Source: Anniella stebbinsi (taxonomy: Eukaryota; Chordata; Lepidosauria; Squamata; Anniellidae). Taken from it: a stretch of DNA of 64,000 nt. The notes under the pieces are model-generated. The model saw nothing but the letters and a program-made list of their open reading frames with translations. It did not search any database and was not told where the DNA came from. Positions 53,640 to 64,000 of the stretch are shown here, one piece after another (the first letter of the stretch is position 1; every line of letters starts with the position of its first letter). The stretch is from assembly GCA_029215795.1 (NCBI GenBank), contig JARDYH010000003.1:172558382-172622381 (forward strand). Direction: 5' to 3'. The position numbers and the translations under genes are program-made.

Positions 53640-54568
53640 TGCCAGCAACGCCGGGGGAAATTGGAGGGCCGACATAGCGCAAGCCATGTGGCAGTCTGTG
53701 GTGTATGGCACCAGGGCAGGCTATAGCAAGACAGGTACGCAGCTTCAGGAATTCCTGACCACCTACAATTTACGGGAGCACTGGCCAATTCCGGGTGATC
53801 AGATACTGCAATTCTGCGCGATGTTGCGCAGGACTGGGTTAGCGGCACACACCATAGGAGACAAACAAGCTGCTCTGTTCATTTTGGCTAAAATCCACGG
53901 TGTAGTGGATGCTACCACAAATGAGAGAGTTAAGCGTACTTTCAAGGGCTGGTCTAGAGTGTCACCAAGAGTCCCGGATGCGAGGATCCCAGTATCCCTG
54001 ACGTTCTGATGGGACTAGGGATGGCCTAGGTCAAGCTATGCTCTTCAAATTATGTGGCTCTGCTTTTCATGCGGCCGCCTTGATGGCATTCTTTGGAGCC
54101 TTTAGGATTTCTGTACTGGTAGCAGCTTCAAAAACTGATAGCACAGGCAGAGCGCTACAGTGTAGGGAGGAAACCTTCTCAGACTCAGGAGTCACTATTA
54201 GGTTACGACATTCTAAAACAGATCAAAGGGGGAAATGGGTGGACATTGCCAATTTTCCCACACCACTGGCGGAACTATGCCCAGTAAAAGCGTTGAGGAC
54301 ATACCTCGGGAAAAGGGGGAGTGACTCGAGATTCCTCTTTTGTCACTTGGACGGATCGCCACTGACCAAGTATCAATTCTGGTCAGTGACAGAGCGGGCT
54401 TTGATGCACTTGGGTCTCCCAGCAGATCTGTTTGTGACCGTTCCTTTCGAAGAGGTGCCGCATCAACGGCGGTCAGCGCGGGTTTCTCTCCCACACAGAT
54501 ACAAGCAGTGGGGAGATGGCATTCCTCTGCGTTCAAGACGTACAGTCAGAAAGTTCCCTGGGACGTAG
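53640..54568 (+). pseudogene. Ngaro tyrosine recombinase (frameshifted, one catalytic His changed)
   Basis: Site-specific recombinase that integrates circular cDNA. The N-terminal SAM-like domain (ILQFCAMLRRTGLAAHTI, then KRTFKGWSR) is in frame to 54009. The catalytic domain follows after a frame change: Arg in FFGAFRISVL (54104), Lys in LRHSKTDQRGKW (54215), then a single-base slip near 54437 leads to RSFRRGAAST with Arg at 54448 (the usual HxxR has Arg in place of His at 54439), His in GRWHSSAF (54520) and the nucleophile Tyr (54541). Order and spacing match the family, so the domain call is firm. The frameshifts and the lost His make it inactive. Confidence 0.88.
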
Positions 54569-54584
54569 TCAGTTGTTTGTGTTG

Positions 54585-55347
54585 CTGACATGCCCATGTT
54601 TGATTATAGATACCCGGAGAAGGCAGACCCCAGTGAGCGTGATCATATGCTGACACAGCATGGTCTTTTGGGCCGGCTGGCGAGCGTCCTCATCCAGCTT
54701 TGGAACTCAGCTGGGGCTGAGTCAATATGCGTCCATCCTATGGCTGGGCAGACACGGCATGCGGTGGGAGCGTCTTCTTCCCACCTTACTTCATCAGCAT
54801 GCCTGTGGTTCCCCCCCGCGAATCCTGTTGATCCATCTAGGGGGAAACGTTTTGGGCTTGCTAAAAGGCAAGGCCCTGATTCTGCAAGCGATGGCCGCTT
54901 TGGAAATTATGCGGCAGCATTGGCCCAGCGTGCTGATCATGTGGTAATGTCTGTTGCCCAGGCTTGCCTGGAGAGAGGGTGCGACCCTCTGGCATTGGAG
55001 CGTGCTCACAGGAAGGTGAACTCGCAGGAGAATGAACGGCAAGCCATGGCCGATTTTGAGATCATGCGGCAGCGTTGGCCCGGCATGATCATTATGTGGT
55101 CCTGCTTGTTGCCCAGGCATTGGCCTCTGGCATTGGAGCGTGCACACAGGAGGGCGAACTCCGACATGTTTAGGAGTTGTCTAAATATGGGGATGTCAGT
55201 ATACAACTTCCTGACATCATGCATTCCCGGAGGGAGCTGTACCGTCCGGATGGTGTACATCTTTCGGACTGCGGCAATGACTTGTTTTTGGCAGATCTGC
55301 AGAGGGGTTTAAAGGAAGCGATAGAGGCCAGATGGGGGGGGGAATGA
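54585..55347 (+). pseudogene. Ngaro SGNH hydrolase (broken, internally duplicated)
   Basis: Ngaro elements carry an SGNH/GDSL-type hydrolase of uncertain role. Here block I reads HSMVFWAGWRASSSSFGTQL directly after a TGA codon (54651-54653) where the family has Gly. GRHGMRWERLLPTLL follows, then block III ILLIHLGGNVLGLL, with the Asn kept but the usual following Asp changed to Val. A duplicated segment follows (units at 54891 and 55046, 155 bp apart). Block V, DGVH, is at 55249-55260 in another frame, followed by LSDCGNDLFLADLQRGL and a stop near 55346. An overlapping 240-codon open frame from 54590 is an out-of-frame reading and is not the real product. Confidence 0.82.
54889..55165 (+). repeat. 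155-bp internal duplication in the hydrolase gene
   Basis: 'atggccg.tttg' through 'gcattggagcgtgc.cacagga' occurs at about 54891-55015 and again at 55046-55152. The duplicated part disrupts the reading frame before block V. Confidence 0.8.
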
Positions 55348-55373
55348 CTAATCAAGTGGCTTGTCAGTCCCCA

Positions 55374-55788
55374 TGGCGGTAGGTGCGGGCATCCTTAGGG
55401 GCGTTTTCAAAGGGTGAACATTCTCAGGAACCGTTGAAGTAAAGGGTAATACCTGAGGCCCACATCTGGGAGTCCCGCGGCACCAGATCATGGGAATAAG
55501 GTTTACCTTTGAGGCCAACTCTACTCACACATTCGGAGCCCTGCGGCACGGGTGTTGTGACAAAGGAAGGCCTCCCAACCCCATATGGGGGAAGACCAAG
55601 GGGTGGCGAACGTATGCTGCCACCTTGAGGTCAGAGAATCGTTTGCCCATTCCTAAGATTTGGCCTGGAAGAGGCCAAGAGAGGATGCCCGCATAGGTTT
55701 TACCCCCTTCTGCAGATCTTGAATAAAAGTGGCCCATTTTATACCCAACTTTCTTGTCTCGACTCGTTATTTGCACCCTACACCTCGC
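55374..55788 (+). repeat. Ngaro split direct repeat B1
   Basis: 415 bp, nearly identical to B2 (56137-56551), from 'tggcggtaggtg' to 'cacctcgc'. Contains an AATAAA signal at 55722-55727. Confidence 0.92.
55722..55727 (+). terminator. Polyadenylation signal in B1
   Basis: AATAAA in 'cttgaataaaagtgg', repeated exactly in B2. It could end genomic or subgenomic transcripts. Confidence 0.55.
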
Positions 55789-55962
55789 AAGTGAAATCCC
55801 CAGCCCAGTTGGGCGGGGGATGATATTTGCGGGTGGGGGGGGAAGAGATGAGGTTAATGCTCCTGATTGGAGCATACATATGGTGCCACTGGGCGGGGCA
55901 GAGCCGAGCAGCTTAAATAGCCGGCTAACGGGCCTGCCCGCCCTCTTCATCCATGCGCAGCT
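55789..55962 (+). repeat. Ngaro split direct repeat A2
   Basis: Matches A1, including the CCAAT, GC-box and TTAAATA motifs. It starts immediately after B1. Confidence 0.92.
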
Positions 55963-56136
55963 CCCTCCCTCCCCTCCCTGTAGACAGTATGGGCTAGCCG
56001 GTCATCATTAGGAGGCCAAGTAGGAATTTTTTACTCTTATCCTAATTTGGTTAGGAGTTTTTTTGCCTACTTCATACTGTAAGACAGCGGGGGAATATTA
56101 AATAGATGGATTTGTATTAATTCGGTCACTTTAATT
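55963..56136 (+). other. Segment between A2 and B2 with hairpins
   Basis: Contains inverted pairs 'acagtatg' (55985) and 'catactgt' (about 56074), and 'tcctaatttggttagga'. No coding capacity. May be a recombination or packaging structure; inference only. Confidence 0.5.
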
Positions 56137-56551
56137 TGGCGGTAGGTGTGGGCATCCTTAGGGGCGTTTTCAAAGGGTGAACATTCTCAGGAACCGTTGA
56201 AGTAAAGGGTAATACCTGAGGCCCACATCTGGGAGTCCCGCGGCACCAGACCATGGGAATAAGGTTTACCTTTGAGGCCAACTCTACTCACACATTCGGA
56301 GCCCTGCGGCATGGGCGTTGTGACAAAGGAAGGCCTCCCAACCCCATATGGGGGAAGACCAAGGGGTGGCGAACGTATGCTGCCACCTTGAGGTCAGAGA
56401 ATCATTCGCCCATTCCTAAGATTTGGCCTGGAAGAGGCCAAGAGAGGATGCCCGCATAGGTTTTACCCCCTTCTGCAGATCTTGAATAAAAGTGGCCCAT
56501 TTTATACCCAACTTTCTTGTCTCGACTCTTTATTTGCACCCTACACCTCGC
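56137..56551 (+). repeat. Ngaro split direct repeat B2
   Basis: Terminal copy of B1. Differences are few substitutions, so both copies were made in the same insertion or remain homogenised. Confidence 0.92.
56485..56490 (+). terminator. Polyadenylation signal in B2
   Basis: AATAAA in the same context as 55722-55727; probable 3' end signal of the element. Confidence 0.55.
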
Positions 56552-57009
56552 AAAAGGATTGCAGCCTTAATGACATATCGTTTAGGATGTGGGATGGAGA
56601 AATCAGTCTGTTCTCAGTCTGTGTTACTTTCACATATGTTCATTCATAGGTCCATTCTATCTCATTTCTGTATCAATCTATGATTTAAAAAGAATCCCTA
56701 TGGAATTCACATTAAGATGTGTATTACTAAACATTTACATTAGACTAAAAATACTTCTCACTTTTAGGTAGGGAGTGAATTTTTGGGATAAGTGTTTGTG
56801 GTGTGGTTTGGGATGAGTGAATGCAGCACTTTTATCACCCTTTCCCACTGGCTCTCATCCAGGTGTGAACATTACCAACCAAGTGGACTTCTGGCATTGC
56901 TAATGGGACTATCTTTGCCTCCTGTATGGATATCCAGAGCTCTGCTTTTCCCAAGGCATACAATGTTTGGGATATTTGTGCTTTGAGTTGCATGGGAGGG
57001 GAGGGATTT
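56552..57009. other. No gene recognised
   Basis: Starts with the right edge of the small palindromic repeat at the Ngaro insertion site ('aaaaggattgcagcctta'); otherwise unassigned. Confidence 0.45.
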
Positions 57010-57056
57010 TTGTGAACCTCCCTGACAGTTTAGGCTATTGGGCGGTACAGACATAA

Positions 57057-57099
<43 letters not shown>

Positions 57100-57101
57100 A
57101 T
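57010..57101 (+). mobile_element. LINE/SINE tail with (TAAA)n microsatellite
   Basis: 'ggctattgggcggtacagac' followed by TAATAAATAAA... to 57101. Same tail type as 9001-9054 and, antisense, 9956-10160. Confidence 0.7.
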
Positions 57102-57117
57102 GATGACCTTACTAATC

Positions 57118-58015
57118 TCTACCTATAAAGAGGAATATGTCCAGAAATGTTTACCCACTTCCAGATGAATTAGAAACTTGACACGGTGACACAGTGATAA
57201 GTCTGGCTGTACAATGTACCAAAAAAATCTAAAAACATGATTTTTGGGATTTAAAGTAGTTTTAAAGAATTTAATAAAAACCTAGGTTTACGCCTACAAC
57301 TCCCAGCATGCCTTGGGTGGAACTCCCAGCATGCCTTGTGCAGGAGGCCAGACTAGCTGGTCTTTGGTGGCCATTGTGAGTAGCTGCTGCATGTCTTTTA
57401 CAACCGTGACTCCTAAGGTTGGTCTCGAGCAGTCAACCCAATTCCACATAAAAGGAAACAATCCACTTAAATGGGTTGCATCTATTTGCGGTACCTCCTC
57501 CCACCCTTTGCATGGTTTTAAAATTTAACTGAATACAACAGCATGACTTTGAGGGGACAAACATGCACTCCATCCTGATATTGCTGTTTTCTCAGAATCT
57601 GGGGGAAGCAAGTGTGTAGCCCTTGCCCTTAAGAGGAAGGGAGGAAAGAGAGGCACTCTGTGCATGCCCAGAAACAGACCCAACAAAGGGGGAAGTGCCT
57701 GGCCCAGCCCAAGCCCTTCTGTACAGGCTCCTGATGTAGTACTAGGTGAGTGAGAAGCACAGGCCAAGGTAATCCCAGCAGGATTGGCTGAAGCTGGGTG
57801 CATCCACTGATAACCACTTACAGCCCCTCCTTGGTGATGCTACTCCTCAATGCTCTATTGGCAATAAGAGGATGTCTCAGAGGATGCGGGCACCCGCGGG
57901 CCACCGAAGGCATGCTGGGAAGTGTAGTACTGGCATGTAGAATGGCTGACTTAAAATAAAGTATGGGTGAGCAAACCCTGACCTCTTATACCTTTGGTCT
58001 GTTGATTGGAAATAA

Positions 58016-58063
<48 letters not shown>

Positions 58064-59613
58064 CCTGACCTCTTACTACCTGTCTTTGTTCTCCTACCTG
58101 ACTTTCTCCAACTGCCACTAACCCTGCCCAACATTCCATTCTAGCCACAGCTATATCAGTCAATCCTCCATTCACTCTTCTGTCAAAATGGTATAGTCAG
58201 GCTGTTATATAAAAATCTTAAACTGTATTCAGAAATCCACAAGCGGTGCCACAACTAAGATGGCCTGCTCTCCAGTTGTCTTCCACCAGACCTCAGATGG
58301 TGTTCAAAGATTAGCATGTTGTTCAGGGACCTCGGCTTATGCCTACAACTCCCAGAATGCCTTGGGCAGGAGGGAAGACTTATCAGGCTTTGGCAGCCAT
58401 TATGTGGTAGTAGCTCACCCTCCTGGGTCTGAAGGAAGAGTGCCTGGAGCCAGCTGCCTCAGTTGCTAGGCCCTATCAGGAGCAGGAGCAACGGAGGCTG
58501 CAGCATTGGACCCATTGCCAATGGCAACGAAGTGAACCATCAGTCATCAAGCCAGCTCCCTGACAACCTACCTATGGGCACTGATTGCACAGTGTAGAGT
58601 GGACTGGCTCAGCCAGACTTCACTTCCCATGAGCTTCAGCAGCAGGACTCCCATTGGGCAAGTCGGGCACCACAGCAAAAGGCATGCCGGGAGTTGCAAT
58701 TTTTGTTTTCTGTAGGGACAAGGAAAATAATGGTGATAGGTTCAAGGCAGACCTGGCCATGCATTGAAGGTAAGGGGGGGGGGGGGAGAGAAACTAATTT
58801 AAGATGTTTTAAAGTTACCTCACAGGCCTAGGCCTGGCATACCTTGAAGGGTTGTCATGAGGTTGAGAGAGGGAAAAAAGGACTGAATTTAATTTGTTTG
58901 AAGGTTAATTCACAGGCCTAACCCCGGCCTGCTACTTTAAGATGATTACCTCACAAACATATATTTTAGGGGGCCCAAGCAACTCTTGGTGGAAACTTGA
59001 AATCTGGCACGCTGATAGGTCTGGCTGTACAATGTACCAGAAAAATCTAAAAACATGAAATTTTGGATTGTAAGTATTTTTATGTCAGATAAAAGGCCCA
59101 AGTCACCAGGCCTTGACCATCCTGGCTCTCTGCCAAAACTTGTTAAATGTAGATATTATATAGTAAATTATGCCAATAAAGTATTCTGGCTGCTTTCCTT
59201 TTTTCATAATAATAACTTCAGAGCACTTGCATACAACAGTTCCTCGTGTCCACTGAGATCCGCTTCCCTACTATATGTCATTCAGATATCTGGGCATCTT
59301 TTTTAGCTGGTAGAAAGGGTGTTGTGTGTCCTGATTGTTTTTGAAGTTTAGATGGCTGCTCCAGCCAAGGCATGATGGGAGGTGTAGGCATTTGAGGTAA
59401 AACAAAAAATGTGGTTTATCATGAAGCTCTAATTTAAAATACAATTCATATTAACACAATTTTCCATTTATTCTAACAAAACAATTTACAAACTCAACCA
59501 AACTAAAAAAAAAATCAACCGAAAGATGAATAAGTTGCAGAGAAATTTATTATTTATCAAATAAATATCATAAACATTATTCATGGACCCGAGCAACACC
59601 GGGCATATCAGCT
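57118..59613 (+). mobile_element. Helitron-like non-autonomous element, copy 2 (longer)
   Basis: Begins TCTACCTATAAAGAGG and ends 'gagcaacaccgggcatatca' plus GCT, the same layout as copy 1 (44975-46444). The 57430-58672 stretch is missing in copy 1 and contains (GAT)n plus repeated 'tacaactcccagcatgcctt' segments (57294, 57322, 58340). The second part (58672-59613) aligns closely with 45285-46444. The 'ggctgtacaatgtacc' block is again present twice (57205 and 59023). No Rep/helicase frame is present. Confidence 0.62.
58017..58060. repeat. (GAT)n microsatellite
   Basis: About 14 GAT units following 'ttggaaataaag', resembling a LINE tail. Confidence 0.93.
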
Positions 59614-59678
59614 TTTTTCTTTCTAAAATAACAATTGGTCAAATCCTCAGTTGATGTGAACTGATTCAGGATGAGTGT

Positions 59679-59856
59679 AGAGATGTGAAGACCCAGAAAG
59701 CCCGGAAAAAAAGGGGGGGAAACTTTCCCCCCTTTTTTTCTGAAAAATTTCATTTTTTTCTGAAAAAACAGGAAAAAAACCTAAAATTTTTGGGAAAAAT
59801 GAAAAAACTGGTTTTTTTTCTGAATTTTTCTGGGTTTTTTTTTCCAGTACTTCACA
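59679..59856. mobile_element. Possible short hAT-like MITE, A/T-homopolymer rich
   Basis: Begins 'tagagatgtgaagaccc' and ends 'agtacttcacat', giving ATGTGAAG-type inverted ends. The interior is runs of A, T, G and C with mirror-like order ('aaaaaaaggggggg' against 'ccccccttttttt'). Confidence 0.45.
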
Positions 59857-59924
59857 TTCAATTTCTTTTTTAATTTCAAAGTCATTCGCTTTATAGTGTA
59901 ATTTGCAATTTTTGTTCTTATCAA

Positions 59925-60290
59925 AAAAATGAAACACATGTCTCACCTGTTTGCGTAGATACAGCTATTCCCAGTGTGGGGAAGAACATGTATGTGACTG
60001 CCATGTACCTGTTAAAGTTGAGGAACCTGCCAGAAAAAAAGGAAGTCGCACCACAGTTCTATAATTATAGATACTTTCAATTCAGCCCCACAAAAATGGT
60101 TAAATAGGCTTGATCTGAAGTTAGACCTCTGCCTGGATAGATGAATCTATCAGGATTGCTTTCTCCGATATTTTCATTTTTTAAAATCTCAAGTTCTTTC
60201 CAACCTGTTTATGAAAGAAATTGTGAATTTCTGTAAGTTCTTACCAAACAATGAACAGAACAAGATTCTCATCCTTCGCTAAAACTAGTA
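59925..60290. repeat. Unclassified repeat family X, copy 3
   Basis: Shares with 31180-31480 and 38691-39146 the phrases 'ctgttaaagttgaggaacct', 'gccagaaaaaaagg', 'aaaatggttaaata' and 'tgtgaatttctgtaagttc' in the same order. Non-coding. Confidence 0.6.
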
Positions 60291-60349
60291 TATTTTCTAC
60301 TTACCTCAGACAATCTACAATGATTTTCGCCATTATGTAAATCAGCACT

Positions 60350-60570
60350 ATTACATAGGACCATAGGAAGCTGCCTTATGCTTAGACCATGGGTCCATTT
60401 TAGCCCAGTATTGTTGATACTGAACAGTAACAATGACTCTCCAGGGTTTCAGGCAGGATTCCTTTCCTCACTCTACCTGGAGAAGCCGGGGATTGAACCT
60501 GGAACCTTCTGCATGCCAAGCATGTGCTTTGTCACACTGAGCTATGGGTCCTCCCCTATTGAATTACATA
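60350..60570 (-). mobile_element. tRNA-derived SINE, antisense
   Basis: Reverse complement of the family at 20697-20895: B-box-like 'ccaggttcaatccccgg' (60486-60502 antisense) and A-box-like 'catagctcagtgtgac' near 60530-60545, with the 3' end at 'aggaagctgccttatg'. The A box is degraded. No functional tRNA. Confidence 0.8.
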
Positions 60571-61534
60571 AGGTGTTTACCATAATGCAAAAGCCTTTTA
60601 ATACTTCATACCAGATTCCAGAAGAAAAGTCTGCCAACATGTAGGGATCAGAATGATTTTACTTTGCACAGATGTTCACAAAATTAATGTAATTCTTATA
60701 ATTGCACGTATCCTTTGGACATTCACAGAAGGATATTAACTTTAATTACAAAGCTCATATGCATACTGATGAAACTGTGGTATGATTACTATCTTACATT
60801 TTTGGAGTATTAGCTGGCTCTGCAGTGGCATAAAACCTTATTTATTTTATGCAGTTAATATTTGGAAATGGGAACAGAAAGATACTTTAAAAAAAACCAA
60901 TGTTTATACAACAGCAGCTACAGCTGCTGGATAGAAGCATCTTGACAAGGAGATGCAGCTTAATCCCAGCTTTTCATGGATAGATTCCAGCCAGGTGGAA
61001 GTCCAACTTCAACAGGCCAAACATTATATTGGTTAATAGATTACTTAAGGCCATGTTTCAACAAAACAAAGAATATTAAAATTCTTAACATGTCTAATGG
61101 CAATAGCATGCATTTCCATTGCGTTAAAAAAGTGAGTAGAACTCCATTAAAATAACCAATTGGTTTGCATTCTGAGATATTCTGTGGTCTGGAAGGTCCT
61201 CTATAGGCCAGACCAGCCAGGCCAAGATCACGCTAGGAAAGAAGCAGGTTGGTACCAGGGTGGAAAGAGAGCCAGCTTTTTCCATTGCCTTATTGCTCTA
61301 ACCTTAGAGGGGTTGCTACTGCCACCTTGCTCTTCCTTCTCTTGTCTTTCTGCTGCACTATTTGCTCTCCTCAACCATTCTCAGCTGGTTGTCACTGCAG
61401 TTGGTGAATCTTTCCAGGCTCCCCTGGGCATCAAGGGCTTCACATCCAATGGGAATTCCAGACATAGTCTTGCCAAGGATTCTTTCCTTGTATCTTAAGC
61501 TGTTATTTTTGGGCTGGACTGAGAAAACCTATGT
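60571..61534. other. No gene recognised
   Basis: A 112-codon open stretch at 61160-61498 (+) has no recognisable domain. Nothing else supported. Confidence 0.45.
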
Positions 61535-62290
61535 GAACATAAACATAAGGACATAAGAAGAGACATTCTGGATTTGACCAAAGGCCAAGCGAGTACAGTA
61601 TTTGTTCCCACAGTGACCAACCAGATGCCTGTGAGCGGGACATGAATGCAAAAGCATCCTCCAGCTCATGTTTCCTAGCAATTGCCACATGATGATTTGT
61701 AGCCATTGATAGCTTTATCCTCCATGAATTTGGCTAATTTCTTTAAAAGCCATCCAAGATAGTGGCCATCACTACATCTTGTGGTGCTTAGTTACTTTAA
61801 TTTGCCCCCAATCTTCCACCATTCAGCTCCTTGTAGGAGTCTGCATTCTAGTATTATGAGCGAGGGAAGAAAAAAATCGATTCCATTTGTGCATGACAGT
61901 CATAATTTTATACACCTATATCATATCGCCTTTACTTCTCCCCTCTGTAGCTAAGATGTTGTAACCTTTTCTAATGGGGGGAGGAAGGTGTTGCTCCATA
62001 CCCCTGATCAATTTGCTGACCTTTTCCAAACTGTTTTTGTTTTGTTTGTTTTTAGTTCTATAGGATCCATTTTAGGTGAGTAACCAGAGCTCTACAGAGT
62101 ATCCCAAGTGCGGTCACACCACAGATTTGTATAAGTGCAATACAAGTGCAGTTTTATATTCAATTCCTAATGATTCCAGACATGGAATTTGCTTTTTTCA
62201 AAGCAGTCACACACTGGTTTGACAATTTAATTGAGCAATCCACCTCAAAGCTAAATCTCTTTCTTGTCAAAGTGGTGCTATCTGTACAAG
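61535..62290 (-). mobile_element. CR1/L3-type LINE 3' part, antisense
   Basis: The minus strand ends with 'tccagaatgtctcttcttat' (3' tail at 61545-61575) and upstream carries a long non-open remnant including the complement of 'cataattttatacacctata' and 'cagacatggaatttgctttt', phrases typical of CR1-like ORF2 ends in reptiles. No intact frame. Confidence 0.65.
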
Positions 62291-64000
62291 GAAGTTGCTT
62301 TCCAAGGGGGACACTGCCAAATCCCCCCTTTTCATCAGCAAACTTTTGGCAACAATGTTAATTTTATGCAGAATGCATTGGTATATCTTTTAACGGAGGA
62401 ATGTTTGCCACTCTGTCCTATTCTTCCTACTGGAAGGAGTTATTCAATTTGATATTCCACATATTAGAGGCCACTTAGGGATATTAAATTATTTTACTAT
62501 TCTCCAGGTCACACCCCACCATTGTTGTCTTGTCAAATGAAAAATGCAACTATCATATACATCAAGTTTTGTATGCCTGCCATGTCATATCATATAACCA
62601 GTACCCTCACTTGGAAAGTTACCTAAATGCCTGCTAGAATGTGCTCATCATATATCTGAGGCCATGCTACATTAAAAAAATCAGATTATTTTTCATTATA
62701 TTTTGAAACAATATATATTCCAGGTTTTTAGAGCCAATTCAAGGATTCATGTCTTTAGTCTGATTTTAATTTGATTTTGTTTTACTTTATCACTCAATAC
62801 GTGATGACTTACAGCCAAAATGTAAAGTGATGTCTGTAAAAAGGATCATGTTGAACAAGTTAAAGGAAAGTTCTGTCTGTGATGTTTGACCAGTGATAGC
62901 TCATTTACACATGTAAGTAAATGCTTAACGCCACAGTTTTATAGCATTTTTTGTAAGGACCAACCACTCAACAAATTATATTTGTAAATGCCAACTTGAC
63001 AATTACATTCATTGATTGGCTTATAAAAACTCTTGGCCTCAGCATTTTTCATCTTTTAAATGGGTAAATGGTTTTCCACAATTCCTTCAACTGAAATCCT
63101 AAATAACATGTTGTACATATGTATGTTTGCTTATACATGGTTACTTGATATGTAAACTGTATCTGTGCACATTTTGTTCTGCGCTCTTCTCTCCCTGTTC
63201 CCTGTTTCACTTGGAAATGTTTTTGAATGCACAAAGTGCTCATCTACCTGGTCAGGTGGGGAGGAGCCATTCTTTTCCTGCCCAGGCAAGGAAGTCTTGG
63301 CCAGAGCATATCAGAGGTACCTCAGGCTGTAGCTTGCCTGCTCCTGTTAGGGCCATGCATTAGATTTGGATTAAGCCTGAGGAGACTCACTTCCCTTTGG
63401 GCCTCTGATTCAGTCTAAGCCAAATCAAAAGCACTTTTCAAAAGCACCAATCAAGGACTGAGTTGATCTGGTGATCACAGACCACCTCTATCCTATATTA
63501 TGCAGTTTTAGTTTGTCCTTTGTGCTTGTGACACAACAAGTCTGGTTTGTTTAAGGTTGGTCTCAGTTGGCCTGTTTAGTGTCATATATAAATGTCTTGC
63601 TTAGTGGGAGGGACCTTCTAAAATGTTGGAGACCAGTACATCCAACCAGAGCCTTTTGCCTAACAGTCCCCTACGCTACTGGGTGCCTCTTCATTCCTTA
63701 GATCTATAAGGGAGGCATGAAAGCCATTCTTTTACCATGGGAATCCACTATTTTAATGCATGGATTGCACTCACTGGGTCCCCATGAGTTCTTGGAAGTG
63801 GGACACATATTGCATGCTGGCTTTCCAGAAAGGTCCCCTCTCTTGACAAGTTGAAGACTACTGTTTTAGACTAAGTTCTGTAAATGGTTTTCATAGTATT
63901 GATTCTAGCATTCTTCTACTAAGACAGAAGCATGATAAGTGCATAGAAAAAGTCTTTCAAGATCTAGGTATGTTTCCCCCCACATTCAAAGGAGAAAGCT
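62291..64000. other. No gene recognised
   Basis: About 1.7 kb of A/T-rich DNA. Open stretches are short and without domain signature. No classified repeat seen. Confidence 0.5.

Larger units (their letters stand above)
49368..56551 (+). mobile_element. Ngaro-type (DIRS order) tyrosine-recombinase retrotransposon, 7.2 kb, defective
   Basis: The order is A1 (49368-49540), leader, gag, RT, RNase H, tyrosine recombinase, SGNH hydrolase, then B1 (55374-55788), A2 (55789-55962), a 174-bp segment and B2 (56137-56551). A1/A2 and B1/B2 are direct repeat pairs arranged A1 ... B1-A2-B2, the split direct repeats of Ngaro/PAT-type elements rather than LTRs or DIRS1 inverted repeats. The SGNH hydrolase and absence of a methyltransferase point to Ngaro. 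No target duplication is seen, as expected for recombinase-mediated integration. Gag stops, frameshifts, RT deletion and other lesions make it inactive, though most domains are still easily read. Confidence 0.88.

Noticed and set aside
54590..55312. 240-codon open frame after the recombinase
   Set aside because: It is out of frame with the SGNH hydrolase motifs, which are read in two other frames; length is due to chance in GC-rich DNA.
55374..56551. Duplicated B repeats as two LTRs of an LTR retrotransposon
   Set aside because: The A1 ... B1-A2-B2 order, the tyrosine recombinase and lack of a DDE integrase, protease or primer-binding site fit split direct repeats instead.
1..64000. CRISPR arrays, rRNA genes or host exons
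   Set aside because: No spaced identical repeats, no rRNA core sequences and no exon with recognisable protein family were found; the window looks like repeat-rich vertebrate non-coding DNA.

Overview
This window looks like vertebrate, most likely squamate reptile (lizard or snake), intergenic or intronic DNA. The evidence is the repeat population: a CR1 LINE with readable ORF2, L2-type LINE tails, R4-clade LINE fragments with ATC tails, CR1/L3-type 3' tails, tRNA-derived SINEs, palindromic hAT-type elements with 8-bp target duplications, Helitron-like elements, a Ngaro-type tyrosine-recombinase retrotransposon and many microsatellites. I recognise no host protein-coding exon, rRNA, functional tRNA, CRISPR array or bacterial/viral gene. 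Species cannot be fixed from sequence alone.

Layout. 0-3.5 kb: two antisense non-LTR retrotransposon 3' parts (the first retains a YADD box) and an L2-like tail. 3.5-16 kb: mostly unrecognised DNA with a 364-bp hAT element precisely inserted in a CR1-type tail (9.1 kb), an antisense CR1 (11.1-12.0 kb), a GATA array (12.8 kb), a tRNA-type SINE and an L2 remnant. 16.3-18.0 kb: a 1.75-kb hAT element filled with about 155-bp tandem repeats. 18-24.5 kb: mostly unrecognised, with a SINE and microsatellites. 24.56-29.42 kb: a nested stack in which a 319-bp palindromic hAT element is split by a 4.5-kb element carrying a CpG-rich block, a 746-bp palindrome made of palindromes, several minisatellites and an R4 scrap; both insertions keep perfect 8-bp target duplications. 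29.7-49.3 kb: further hAT/MITE-like elements, L2, CR1-type and R4 fragments, and a Helitron-like element (45.0-46.4 kb) interrupted by L2. 49.37-56.55 kb: a 7.2-kb Ngaro-type element in the order A1-gag-RT-RNase H-tyrosine recombinase-SGNH hydrolase-B1-A2-B2. 57.1-59.6 kb: a second, longer Helitron-like copy. 59.6-64 kb: an antisense SINE and an antisense CR1/L3-type fragment.

How the parts work together. The Ngaro element is the only near-complete mobile system: gag would package RNA, RT/RNase H would copy it, the recombinase would integrate a circular cDNA through the split direct repeats, and the SGNH hydrolase is an accessory enzyme of unsettled role. It is dead: gag stops, several frameshifts, loss of the RT YxDD segment, a substituted recombinase histidine and a damaged hydrolase. 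The hAT, Helitron-like and SINE copies encode nothing and depended on proteins made elsewhere in the genome.
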